64,000 nucleotides of DNA, from assembly GCA_011109175.1 (NCBI GenBank), contig RDEW01000008.1, forward strand, positions 470,369 through 534,368, written 5' to 3'. The notes beneath the pieces are model-generated. The model searched no databases and was not told where the DNA came from. It saw only the letters and a list, made by a program, of their open reading frames with translations. Below are positions 1-10,305 of this stretch, one piece after another. The stretch's first letter is position 1. Each line of letters starts with the position of its first letter. This DNA comes from Dicyema japonicum (taxonomy: Eukaryota > Dicyemida > Rhombozoa > Dicyemidae). The position numbers were made by a program, and so were the translations under genes.

Positions 1-424
1 GTCTCGCATTGTGAGGAGAAGCTCAGCCATTTGCAGATGTTGACATGTTCTATCATTCAAGGGAATACAATAAACAAATGGAGGAGATCGAAACCTGTAT
101 CCAAGATCAGCTGAGTCTGGAGGTTCTAAAAAACCGAGTCGGTCTTCGTTCTAATAATTAGATGAACTCTAATAAAAACAGACTCTCAGAAATTGCGACC
201 GGTTTGACTCAACAGCTCACAAAAGTTTGTATATTCAGCGAATTTTAGTTGAATGAAGAATCCAAAAATTTGGAACGAAAAAATGATTCCCTTGAAGACA
301 AAATAGCCGACATTGAGTGTAACGTTAATTTTAATTTGTGGTCTATTTGAGGGAAAAAAGGGATGAAGTAAAGAACCTGAATCAGACGTTGGATGACTAC
401 ATAGCCAAAGTGAACGAAATATAA
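1..424 (+). CDS. 3' end of an unidentified coiled-coil protein gene (partial)
   Basis: The 5' part lies outside the window. Splicing out four short introns (11-36, 138-161, 225-248, 317-351; 24-35 bp, all GT...AG) gives one open frame from base 1 to the TAA at 422-424. Exons are 1-10, 37-137, 162-224, 249-316 and 352-424. The peptide is highly charged and heptad-like, with segments such as REYNKQMEEIE, NLERKNDSLEDKIADIEEK and RDEVKNLNQTLDDYIAKV, which suggests a C-terminal coiled coil. The intron at 138-161 contains CTAAT just before its AG. I do not recognise the family; coiled-coil tails of motor, cytoskeletal or SMC-like proteins all look like this. Frame continuity across four introns is good evidence that this is a real gene. 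Confidence 0.6.
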
Positions 425-2044
425 AATTGATTTTAATGGAATTTTATCTTTTGTGGTTAACCAAATAATTCATTTTCTTGCGATAATGGTATTTTCAATC
501 CCTGTTAGGAAATTTCATAGAATCCCCCACAAGTGAGAGCATATCAAATTGATTTCGGTAGAGTATTTAATAATATTGGTCTTCTTAATCATTTTATTGA
601 ATTTAATATTATTAAACTCCCTTAGTTAATTCTATTGATTCCCCGGTATAATTGATGGAACTCTCAGCTGGGAAGTCACTGGGTTTGTGAGTGTAACTAG
701 ACGTCCCAGTCTCACGAAAAGACAGTTGTCTCCACAAAAATAGTTTGGAGCATGAATTGATCTATTTTCAATAAATCGTTACTGAAATACAATTTTAGAA
801 TCTGTTCAGCTACGTCTTCTATGACGACATGCGTACAGTCGACCCTCGCAAATTGGCAATTTTTGTTTCCTAGAATTTTGTGGTTCATTTGAAGAAATAA
901 AATCAACAATTTAAACAAATAATTAAAAAAATGCTTTAAATGAACAAAAAAACGTATTTAAGCTTTATTACAATAAAGTTTTTTATTTCCTTCGATAATA
1001 CTTGCTTTGTTTTATTTTATTGAAGAAATTAGAGAAACTCCATGTTCATTCTCGACACTGGCTAAGAGTTGCCTCTACAGATAATCTAACTACAGGTCTT
1101 ATGTTTTCCGATTCTTGTTCACTATTTTCTGATCTTCTAATTAATTTTAATTTAATAAAAAATGCAGCCTTGGTAATATTAAGGTATCATTCAGAAAACC
1201 ACCTAGAAAATTGATTTTCCGAAGATGCCTTTAGGCTTTACCACCTCCATCCATTCTACCAACTTCTCTTTAAGCTTTGGAAACTTTGGTTTATTTGCAG
1301 TTTTAAAGGACGGTTGATATTTTGTAGAATTTTTCAAAATAGTGTCTTTCTACAGTAAAAGATTATTATTGTTTTTCTCGATGCAGTCTTTCGATGCAAG
1401 TGCGAGAATATATCAGCCATCTGATGACACGAAATAGCATCACTTTCTTTATAATTTACAGTTTGAGTTTTTTCATTAATAATAAGGCGAATATAGTGTC
1501 CACGAGAAGCATTTTAAGACATGTGTTAATAAAATTTTATTAAAAATTATGGGCAATTTAAAAAATGGCCAATTAATAAGGAGAATAGGATTTTCATAGA
1601 AAATTTTCAAAATATGACCAATTTGCGAGATCTTCTGCCTTCTTTATTAATTCATACACCAATGTGACACAATATTGGTGAATTGGTCCATATTTCATAG
1701 ATTGCTTACAACATATTTGTGTGAATACCCAATTTGTAATCTTATTGTCTTGTTTCTGATTGTGGCATCCTTCATCGAAAATATCTTTTAAATATCCTCT
1801 GATTTATAGGCACAGTTGGGATGATGTAGAACTAAGTTATGTAAAAACTTGGGATTGGGATTCCTCGCGAATCTGAAGCAGCAATACACTCTTCTAAATT
1901 TTTATGTCCACCGGATAATCAAAATACCATAATAGTGAATTGGACCTCTGAAATATCTTCAATAGCATTCGCAGAGATGGAATTGTAGAAGCAGATCTAT
2001 CCAAGATCCCGAAAATCAGTAAGATAGTGAACTTCTCATGCAGT
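425..2044. other. intergenic, no convincing gene
   Basis: AT-rich sequence with many stops. A short minus-strand frame at 712-918 contains FARVDCT, loosely like a thioredoxin/PDI strand, but no CxxC or further similarity is visible. A plus frame at 1002-1214 has no recognisable motif. I see no RNA gene or repeat here. Confidence 0.4.
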
Positions 2045-2049
2045 TCATC

Positions 2050-2260
2050 CGAAACAATGATTTTTGGACCCCGTCGGCCCCCTACTTTTCGCCTTGGGTA
2101 TCGACCCTACTGCCTTATCGATCATAGCTCTGATAATTGTGTGGTATATAGGTGATGTTATCATTGGAGGGTACTGGAAAACTGTAGTGGCAGAGGTTAA
2201 GTCTGGAATCTCTGTTCTCCCAACATTTGGAGTAGAGCTAAATCCGTCATAGTGAGAAGT
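2050..2260 (+). mobile_element. LINE-A reverse transcriptase fragment
   Basis: The frame at 2064-2252 reads DPVGPLLFALGID followed by YIGDVIIGG. These match the RT B/C motif pair in the longer LINE-A copy at 57.3-57.4 kb (QGDPLGPLLFSLSID ... LDDCILGG). The catalytic aspartate pair is reduced to a single D (GD), and the frame is open for only about 60 codons. This is a dead RT fragment with no visible ends. Confidence 0.6.
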
Positions 2261-3004
2261 CGTCATTGTTGCTAGTACGGAAAACGACTTTAGTCAAGAA
2301 TTGCTATGATTTCCACTTACCTCCAAAAAATCTCAATCACCGAAAATGCGATTTCCTAGTCTCTCCGCTATATCACAAGAAAATGTCGACTTTTTTATTT
2401 TTTACAAAAAACCGATTCTGTTTTATTTCTCTCGTCTAATTTAACAACTCTCGATTCGAAAACAGCGCTCTTGAATTTCCATTCACTGCCCATCTCCTCT
2501 TCTTCTACGGACATCCCCCTGTTTCACGAACATGAACTTTTTGAGAATTATCAAAGAAACGCTAAGGGCTACCATAGAAGGAATAGTGAATATTTCTTTT
2601 AATGAAACTGGCTGGAAATGAAATTACCTTTTCATTTTAAAGAATTGATATTTGCTCACTAATGGAACTCCCCGTTTCGACTTTCGAGTTATCAGTCAAT
2701 TTTTCAATCGGTCTCATAAGGCAGATCCTTCCCCATATAAACGGATCGCATTGATTACATAAGAGACAATAGACAGATAAAACAACTATCAGATTAATCA
2801 AAATCTATAAGAAACTGAACACAAAACTAATCTTAAAAAGTAAAAATCAAGGACTCTAAATCACACAAGAAAGTGTCAGGTATCACTGATTTCTCCTTCA
2901 GATTTCTAAAATAATCCTAATCACACTACATGATCAACATAATCAGACTCATTCCTTCCACGCTTTCCTTTCCTATGCCTTCTCTCATCTACAAATAAAA
3001 TCAA
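2261..3004. other. intergenic, nothing recognised
   Basis: AT-rich 3' flank of the PRPF40 gene. No open frame with recognisable content on either strand. Confidence 0.4.
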
Positions 3005-5280
3005 TTAAACCTCTTTCTCTACTCGTCTTCCTCCTCTTCCGTCCTCCAGAGTGCTCCCTCCTTCCCCTTCTGCTATCATCAGATACCTACAGATCCCACC
3101 AAATATTACTGAATTTGACCTCTTCCGTCGTCTCTTATCCTCCACGACGTCATCACTCCCATCCCTCAACAAGGCCACAAACTCGGCGAATAATTTTTCC
3201 CGTTCACTCTCGTCCCCAATTATCAAAAACGCAGGGTCCCCCTCAAATCGAGTTCTTACGTCATCCCACGCATCATCCACACGAACGTGTCCCTTCTTTA
3301 GCATTCCAAAAAACTCCTTCCTTCTTTTGTACCCCCTCTTCCCCTCAATAATCTAGAGTCAGTAGACAAGAGACCGAAGAATAAGCCAGCCTGAGACTAC
3401 CTTTATCCAGCTGACTTCTGCTGTTGTTCATAATCAGAGCAGCGAAATCCTCGAACGAAGAGATCTCTGCCAAGTCGACATCCCTGAGTATCTCCTTTAT
3501 CACCTTCTTGTCCCTGTAGTACTTGTTCCTCAGATCTTCAATAAACAACTTGAACAAATCGAGGGGAGACGACCCTGGAAATACGAAAACTGGGAAAACC
3601 ATCTTGGTCGATCATATTAGTGAATTGCCGAGTAGGTTTAATGAATCCAAGATGTTCTATCCACTGGGAGGTCGAGTCGAGTCTTCCATTAGACCTCATT
3701 TCTTCCAATAGTCGCTTAAAATAAGCTTTATGGTACGAGGAATGCATCTCGGTTGTGTCTCTCCTTTCTTCTGAGGTTCCTCCTCTCCTGAAGCTTAGCG
3801 TCGTCTGACTCCTGCTCCAAACGACGGATAAGCTGCTGAAAGACCATCAAAGCATCCTCCTTATCCATATCTGGGTCAGAAAAAAGGATACCTTGCACCT
3901 TTTCGCTCTCTTGAAACTCCTGCATATCGACCAAGCGGGTTTGAACTTCTGCCCACGTGGTCAAGTATGTCAAGTTAGGCATTTTCGTTAGAATCGCACG
4001 GAAGGCAGTCTCTGCTTCTCTCCTGGCTTTCTTTGACGCCTCCTTATGATTAGTCAGGGACAAACTCGTTCACGTTTGGCTACAAAGTTGATTGAATCCC
4101 GGAATATTTCATATCGTTCCACCTCAGGAACCAACTTCCAAAACTCAAAATCGCCGAAGCGTCTCTTTGCCCTTTTGTATGTTGTGTTTCCATTAACCTT
4201 AGGAGAAGTTGTCAAAAAATTCTCAAGGTCTTCCTTTGCTTTCCTCAATTTTTGCCGAAATTCTTCCTAAGAGGTAAATTAGCATAAATCAAGATATTTA
4301 AGAAAATAATAATCAAGATGGAATATAATTATAGAGAAAAGCTGTTATTGTAAAAAGTGACAAATAATAATATAAGATTAATTAAATCAAACTTAAGCGT
4401 CAAAATTAGTCAAATGAAATAAAAAGTTAAATAAATGATTCCAATGTGGAAAGAGGGGATAAAATAAAGTTAGTGGCAAACTCCTCTAAGTAGAGGAGAG
4501 CGAAGGATAGCGAAATTAGCTAAAATAATAAGTTATGTTATTCTGACTAATAAAATAAATAAAATCACAATTACTTAATCAAAAAATATGGTAAAGTAAT
4601 AATAATAAAATTAATATACAACCTGTTCTTGTTTGCATTTAATTATCTTGTAGGCGTGGTACACCTGTTTCTTCTGTGACCCACTGGAAACGAGATCAAA
4701 TCGCATGTCATCCCCTATCATCTGCACAGCTTGCTCCCACGAATAACTGGAAGGGACGTTCTTGTCAACCAAAAGCTGCCTAAACTCTGCAATGGCATCC
4801 TTCCTTCCCAACTGCTTGCAGAGAAACCTCATGGATAAACCCAATAAGTACTCTGGCATTGGTGTGAACCCCGTGGGCTCTACCTCCGCCACGAGCGCAG
4901 TCGAGTTCTCTGACCCCCTAGAGGTGAGTTTTAAACAAACTTTTGTTTTTCGTCAAATACCTGCAGCTCAGCTGCGATAAGCACGAAACCAAACCTTCAA
5001 AGATCGAGTACTCCGCCGGCTTCTCCCACTGGGATCTCCCCGTATTCTTATTGTAGTAATACTTCCGTCCACTGCTGTTACTGTATTCCTTCCATGAACA
5101 TTTGGCGACAAGGAGCTGAATGAGTTTGGAAGGATACCTCTCTGGGTGACATTAGCTCGTGTGGTTTGTCCCAGGAAGATACCTTAGTGATGTGGTTGTA
5201 GTAGTATATCCGGTTTTCTGGAGTCTTGTGTTCAGTCCATTCCTATGTATTAGACTTATCGTTACATGCTGTGACAACAT
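3005..5280 (-). CDS. PRPF40: pre-mRNA-processing factor 40 (WW and FF domains)
   Basis: PRPF40/Prp40 is a U1 snRNP-associated splicing factor that helps bridge the 5' and 3' splice sites. Exons (minus strand): 5280-5266, 5242-5138, 5115-4961, 4917-4623, 4266-4066, 4042-3737, 3714-3600, 3574-3375, 3352-3005. They sum to 1740 nt, 579 residues plus stop. The start ATG at 5280 encodes MLSQH, directly before WW1 (EWTEHKTPENRIYYYNHIT...WDKP). WW2 (SWKEYSNSSGRKYYYN...WEKP) is at about residues 47-77. FF repeats follow from about residue 115: FRQLLVDKNVPSSYSWEQ, then FGDFEFWKLVPEVERYEIF, then FRAILTKMPNLTYLTTWAEV, then WIEHLGFIKPTRQFTNMI with LDLFKLFIEDL, and a last FF-like block (MLKKGHVRVDDAWDDV). 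Seven introns are 22-43 bp; one is 356 bp. The last ~40 residues are uncertain because an optional 20-bp intron (GT...AG near 3060-3080) would give a more basic tail. Family and order of domains are clear. Confidence 0.93.
4267..4622 (-). other. unusually long intron of PRPF40 (356 bp)
   Basis: It lies between FF1 (ending KQEQ) and the next FF block (EEFRQKLRK); the frame is continuous when it is removed. Donor GTTGTATATT and acceptor TTTACCTCTTAG. It is over ten times longer than most introns in this window. It is very AT-rich except for a central patch holding a perfect inverted repeat, CTCCTCT-AAGT-AGAGGAG, at about 4480-4497. I saw no target duplication or recognisable repeat in it. It could also hide a micro-exon. 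Confidence 0.7.
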
Positions 5281-5990
5281 CAAAAACCCAACTGGGCCAG
5301 TGAAATTTGAATTTATCTTTTTTATTTGATTATTTTTTAATTGAATAATTAACCTGAATTTAATTTAAATTTAAAAAATGGAAAGTCCTCACCTTGAAGA
5401 AATAACCACTTGAGGGAAGAAACAGACTAAAGAAGATGAGTGAAAAATTCATACTATGTGGTTCTAAAATTTTCGAAACTAGAGAAATCACAAGACATAA
5501 CTTTTAGAAATGGGAAGCCGCAAGTGGATTTAATAGTTTCGTGTGTCCAAAAGATGATAGGAATTCTCAACCTTTGTTGAATCCCAGATTTCTTCCATTC
5601 CTTCCGTCTAATTTTTGTACAAACAGTATATCCTGCCAACTATCGAAAACGCATGTCCATCATAAATTCTACCGCTGTCCATATCCCACAAAACAACCTT
5701 CAGTTATACAAAATCAATGTCTCAGAGTTACCCTGAATTGCAACAAACGGACTCTAGCCTTTCATTAGGGAAATCGCTAATGTTAAAACAGTGTTGGAAC
5801 ATCCAACGACAGACAGTGCAATTTTCTAATAATTGAGAAGTCAATCGGAAACCCACTCAAAGAATAGATTCTTGCCTACTTGAAATATGCACGTAAGCTA
5901 GAAAATAAACCTTTTTTGGAAGCTTATGAAAGACTTCTGACAATACCAAATTTGATAAGCAACAGAGACAACCGGATCACTTATTAGACA
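5281..5990. other. PRPF40 upstream region; possible decayed minus-strand coding fragment
   Basis: The first ~100 bp are the likely 5' flank of PRPF40. On the minus strand between about 5760 and 5454, stretches such as VVLWDMDSGRIYDGHAF (near 5690-5640) look faintly like a WD-repeat blade. Splicing with 17-55 bp introns does not give one convincing frame. I treat it as a weak coding-like remnant. Confidence 0.2.
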
Positions 5991-6330
5991 ATGATTTTAA
6001 TTTTCTGTCTTTTGTTCATTGGTGTTACAAACACTTTCATATCGAAGTACAAGGTATTTCTTCATTCCTTTTCCAAGTATCCACCATTATGGGGACTCTC
6101 CTGGAGTATGATTCTACTAAGAAGAACAGATCTTGAGATAGTAAATCCTGTTGCGGTAAGGCTGGGACATACTTTATAGTTCAGTTTCTCTCTCCGTTGA
6201 AGTTAAGGTCACATGTATCTGTTCATAAAATTTTCAACACATCTTCCAATCCAAATTTGGAAACCAAAACACTCCAAAGAATGATCCACTAAATCCAATC
6301 GAATTCTCCCATGAGTAAGTTCAAATTAGC
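5991..6330 (+). other. possible short secreted-protein gene or fragment
   Basis: An ATG at 5991 opens MILIFCLLFIGVTNTF, a good signal-peptide-like hydrophobic run. A 24-bp GT...AG intron candidate follows at once (6053-6076), and another of 24 bp ends near 6178. The spliced frame reads KYPPLWGLSWSMILLRRT... and then becomes uncertain; a frame ending KNDPLNPIEFSHE* lies at about 6250-6318. No family is recognised and the 3' structure is unresolved. Confidence 0.3.
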
Positions 6331-7251
6331 GATAATTGTTTTATATTAAAACATATATTTGTGTCACAAAATATCATAAATTCAGGACAAAAACCAGCTT
6401 TCAATGCTCAATGTATTTTAACTACAAAACGCTGTATACAAGATTCTGAGTTCGATACTTTTCCGTCACAGAAATCAAAGATTTAATAGAATCGCAATCC
6501 CAAAGATATCTTCATATGGGGTACCATCTCAAGTCACATCAACCAATATTAAATAACTTGGGAGATTTTAGTGATTTTTAAATTTTAGATCTTAAAATTG
6601 GTGGTTGTATAGATATAAGGCACAAAAATAAATTTTTTGACTTTATTGATCAAAAATCACACCGCGATAACCACAACTCAATGCTATTAAATCAACAAAG
6701 TCACGACTCCCACATTCTAAAATCTGACATTAAAATTAATCTCCCTATCTCTTTACAGTTATCATATTCCATTAAAACGGCAGAACTCGAGCATCCAAAC
6801 TTAGATCACTTAATTGAGATGGAGGTTCTTCGGACATATGTTGAGATTGGAAATGGATACCCCCACTAATTAGCACTGGAAGAGTAGTTCATTGAGCCAG
6901 TTTTCTCGGTCGCCTGCAAGTCACACTTACTGGGATACTAGATCCTGATTTCGCCACGAGTCAAACTTCATGTGTATTTAAAAAAATACAATGTGGAGAA
7001 TATTTGGACGTCTTGAAAGAGGTGGAAGGTGAAACCCCATAGTTTGATTGCATCAAACGCCAAAAGGGTGAAAAGGTTGTGTTATTGGATTCAAGGTCAT
7101 GTTGACCTATAAAATTTGTTGCGTCTAATCAATCAACAATCTATGATTATCATTTGCTTTTTGGAAAATATTTTTAATAAAAATGTTATTTTGTTTTAAC
7201 AATAAACTTTATAAAATAATAAAAGTGACGATATTTCCTGTATAACTGCAA
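6331..7251. other. intergenic, upstream of the ApoL-like gene
   Basis: No recognised gene. A 62-codon frame at 6681-6869 has no motif. A TATA-like stretch (TTTATAAAATAATAAAAG) at about 7208-7225, roughly 30-40 bp before the ApoL-like ATG, is a plausible core promoter but is weak evidence in such AT-rich DNA. Confidence 0.3.
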
Positions 7252-8085
7252 ATGGCTGCATCTTTTGATGATACGAAATATACAAATTTAAGAGAAGATA
7301 CAATTGATGCTATCTCTGATCTTCTTTACATAACCAACAAACAAATTGACTGGCTCCAACATTTTATCGATGAAGTTAAAAAACGGAAGATGGCAATTAA
7401 CATTAGCAAAACCGTCACAAGTGGTACTATGGTGGCAAGTACAGCTATGCTTTTTTGTCCTCTGACGACCATCTTTGGTATTATGGGGTTGGTTGGGTCA
7501 TCCATTGCTGCATGCACTGTTTCGATTGTTGATTTCATAAAAAATAAAACAAATTCTAAGGAATTAAATAATATAATCTGTACATCTCGTAAATGTGAAA
7601 GGAGACTTAACCAACAATATACAAAATTCAGTGATTTGGCTACTAAAATAGCTGTCAAACATAAAATTGATATGAATTCCTCATTGGGTCTCCTTTTCAA
7701 TCATGGAATTGCTACTTCAATATTTCAGATAGGAGTAAATACTGCAGAATTTGTTAAAATAATTCCAAATCTCCGGTATATGGGTGAAGTGATGGAGTTT
7801 GGTTATGGGTTGTTTGAAGCTGGTTTTGTAGCGAGTGGAACCGGAGTTTCCATGGTGGTTGAAGGAGGACAAGCATTCTATCAAGTCACAGGAAGCATTA
7901 TTTCTAATACTACAAGGGTGATTTCGGGAGTAGGAGCAGTATTCAGTATTGGAGATACGATCTACTCTTGGATTAATGAGAATCCCAACATAGATTCTGC
8001 AAGGAAATGTTTAACAAATATTAAAAAACGGAAGGAAACATTAAAAGCAGAAAAACAGCTTTTCGAAGCCATGCCGAAATCATGA
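7252..8085 (+). CDS. apolipoprotein-L-like protein, intronless
   Basis: 277 residues in one uninterrupted frame starting ATG at 7252. The layout matches the apolipoprotein L family (Pfam ApoL): an N-terminal amphipathic helical part with WLQHFIDEVKKRK (34-46), then a glycine/alanine-rich membrane hairpin (about 55-97, containing FGIMGLVGSSIAACTVSIVDF). A second hydrophobic glycine-rich region follows (about 190-235, ASGTGVSMVVEGG ... ISGVGAVFSIGDTIYSW). A charged C-terminal helix closes it (ARKCLTNIKKRKETLKAEKQ). ApoL proteins are membrane-inserting, often ion-conducting proteins linked in vertebrates to lipid binding and defence; the role here is unknown. There is no signal peptide, so a cytosolic or organelle-membrane location is likely. 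The gene lacks introns although most neighbours have several, which fits a retrocopy or acquired gene. The family call is from pattern, not a search. Confidence 0.72.
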   Translation: MAASFDDTKYTNLREDTIDAISDLLYITNKQIDWLQHFIDEVKKRKMAINISKTVTSGTMVASTAMLFCPLTTIFGIMGLVGSSIAACTVSIVDFIKNKTNSKELNNIICTSRKCERRLNQQYTKFSDLATKIAVKHKIDMNSSLGLLFNHGIATSIFQIGVNTAEFVKIIPNLRYMGEVMEFGYGLFEAGFVASGTGVSMVVEGGQAFYQVTGSIISNTTRVISGVGAVFSIGDTIYSWINENPNIDSARKCLTNIKKRKETLKAEKQLFEAMPKS

Positions 8086-8590
8086 CTTTATTTTGTTAAC
8101 TAATAACGATATTTATTACCCTTTCGTGAAGGTTCCATGTCTTCTCACTTGACGAGTCACATCATCAATCATACCTCACTACAGAACTGGAATGTCTACA
8201 AAACTCCACGCAACCAAATAAATTGGGAGCACTCTTGATGCCTTACCCCCTTCCAAAAATTAATCAACATTATTATCTTTTCCTCTTAAAAAAACTACGC
8301 GTCATAGGTGGAGGTTTAAGTAATAAAAACTGTTTTCTTTAATAGTCATTATATACCTGAATATGTTTTATCTAGTTCTTCCGGTCGGGAAGAATGGAAT
8401 TTTTGGCCGTCTTCTGAGTTAGGTAGTTCCGATGACTTATCTAGGAATTGAAAAAGGCAAAGAACAGAAGGTAAATCCTTCTACCAAATATGTAGTCGTA
8501 TTGGGATGGTTGGTTGTATGTATTGAATGGAAAGATGATTAATGTTAGGTGGAAACAGCTATGTAGTATCCAAGTAGCGTTTTTACAAAA
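8086..8590. other. 3' flank of the ApoL-like gene, no gene seen
   Basis: AT-rich, with an AATAAA-type hexamer about 130 bp after the stop (near 8217). No coding frame or repeat recognised. Confidence 0.35.
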
Positions 8591-8594
8591 TTTA

Positions 8595-8995
8595 GTCTAA
8601 CTACGATGAGGAGATGACGTTGCTTACGTGTTTTCTGAAGGTCATATAGGGTCGATGTGATCCCCAGTATTTTGATTGACTTTGTGTAGTGGGTTGATAT
8701 TCCATTAAAGTCAAAAAACGTGCCGAGTTTGTCACTCTTCTATTGGAAATAAAAATCATTGAGCTCGACTTTTCAGGATTTGTGTGTAATAGGTTCCTCG
8801 TAAGCCAACATTTCAGTTGTCCAGCAACTCTTGTTAACAGGTACCCGCTGTGTGAATTCACAGGTCTCTTGTTGCCAGGATTATATCGTCAGCATAAGTG
8901 ACGATCAGAGTATCGTTGCTGATATGGGAAGGCACGTGGCTCATAAAGAGGTTGAAGAGAATGGGTAACATAGGATGAACATCATACATATTTGA
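8595..8995 (-). mobile_element. LINE-C reverse transcriptase fragment
   Basis: Read from 8995 leftwards the minus strand gives LFNLFMSHVP, then TYADDIILATRD (the YADD catalytic motif, near 8880). A thumb-like piece follows: WLTRNLLHTNPEKSS and PYMTFRKHVSNVIS. Several frameshifts break it. The LFNLFM / YADDI / P-EKSS pattern is shared with the LINE-C copies near 29.0 and 55.0 kb. No ends are visible. Confidence 0.75.
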
Positions 8996-9005
8996 GTGAT
9001 CGAGT

Positions 9006-9300
9006 TTGTTTAAGATTTGTCATTTTCATCCTCGTTTATTTAGCATCAGGTGTATATGTGGAAGAATAACTTTAAAAATACCGACAGTGATGGGAAAATG
9101 TCTTGATCTAGCTAAGACCTTGATGTCTCGATTAAATGGCTTAGACATTATCGTTTCAAAAACTACAAAAGATATTATGCTGCATGTGGTGCCTTCAGTC
9201 AGACTCCCTCAACTACTGATCAGATTACGAACTACTCCCACCAAATATGCCGGAGATATCGATATCAATTATCTGGAATGCATATAAATCGATATAGAAA
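9006..9300 (+). other. unidentified open frame
   Basis: 93 codons containing KCLDLAKTLMSRLNGLDIIV and VVPSVRLPQLLIRLRTTP. Composition is protein-like, but I recognise no family. It sits between a LINE-C fragment and a SINE, so it may be part of an unrecognised mobile element. Confidence 0.25.
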
Positions 9301-9614
9301 AAATGTGTCTACGATTCGAGTATCCCACGTCCACAGAGAAAGTATACTTTAATTAATAAATTAGTTCATCATGCACAAACTTATTCACATCTTCAAACTG
9401 CAGTTTCTGCTCATTCTGACTGTACAAATGCCGACTCTCCGAAAAGAAAAAAATTAAAGAAGTACTAAGCCTTCGATGATTGCTTCCGTTCCATCCAACT
9501 CACCTTTAAAACCTCTGAGTGGTTGGAAGAATTGGTTAATGGAGCATCAATGAAATTTGGAATAAAATCTTGACGCGATTTAGAGACCCCTAGTGAACAA
9601 TCAGTGCCTTGGAG

Positions 9615-9800
9615 TCGCCATCCTTTATAAACGATCCGGTTCCGTAGTGAGATGTTCATGATGGCGTCACTCGTCAAGCCAAAGCATCGTAGATACGTGT
9701 AACTTTCAGCCGGAATGTACAGCAGCGAGACTCGAACTAGGGATCATCAGGCCTATTGCCCAGCACTCGTTAAACTGCGCCACCAGGACTATATAGCCTG
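9615..9800 (-). mobile_element. SINE-1 copy (tRNA-like head)
   Basis: On the minus strand from about 9797: TGGCGCAGTTTAACGAGTG (box A-like), then AGTTCGAGTCTCGCTG (box B-like). The body shared with other copies follows: CATCTACGATGC / ACGAGTGACGCC / CACTGCGGAACCGGAT-type sequence, here with ATCTACGATGCTTTGG and CGGAACCGGATCG. The same body occurs at 41.2 and 42.0 kb. The 3' tail is not clear here. Confidence 0.7.
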
Positions 9801-10305
9801 CATTACGTCAGAAGCGTCAGAGACTTGAAATACACTTATTTCCCATTCTCTAGCAATTCTTGTTTTCCACACGGCTTTATAACAAAACGGTCTGCCACGA
9901 CTTACCTGGAATCTGTTGTCAGTTTATCCCATGAAAAAACGCACTTGCACACGGCCTTTGTATCACACACAAGACACTTTATCCCGAATAAAGATCCTTC
10001 TAACAAAAAGATCTTAACGAGAAATAGATCCAGAAATCAAAAATAAAACGATAAATTACAAATTTCCTTAATTACTACCAACTAGTTCCTACTAGCTTCA
10101 CTCATACTGTTCGACATATTTCTTATTGATATTCTACAATTGATGATCCAACTTTGTAACCACCGCCGCTATATATAGATCTTTCCCTACGGGTGCCATG
10201 GTGATTCATCCGGCTAAGGAACAATTCGTCTAATATAAATATTAAATGTTAAGATAATTTTAAATATTTCATTTTATTAATACTAATTTTTTTGAACTCA
10301 AGAAA
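9801..10305. other. no recognised gene
   Basis: A 73-codon plus frame at 9825-10046 has no motif; the rest is AT-rich. Probably eroded flank between mobile elements. Confidence 0.3.

Noticed and set aside
712-918. Minus-strand frame with FARVDCT, possibly thioredoxin/PDI-like
   Set aside because: Only a single short strand-like match, no CxxC, and no continuation through plausible introns.
3051-3356. 100-codon plus-strand frame over the PRPF40 last exon
   Set aside because: Antisense shadow; the minus strand has a spliced, conserved reading frame.
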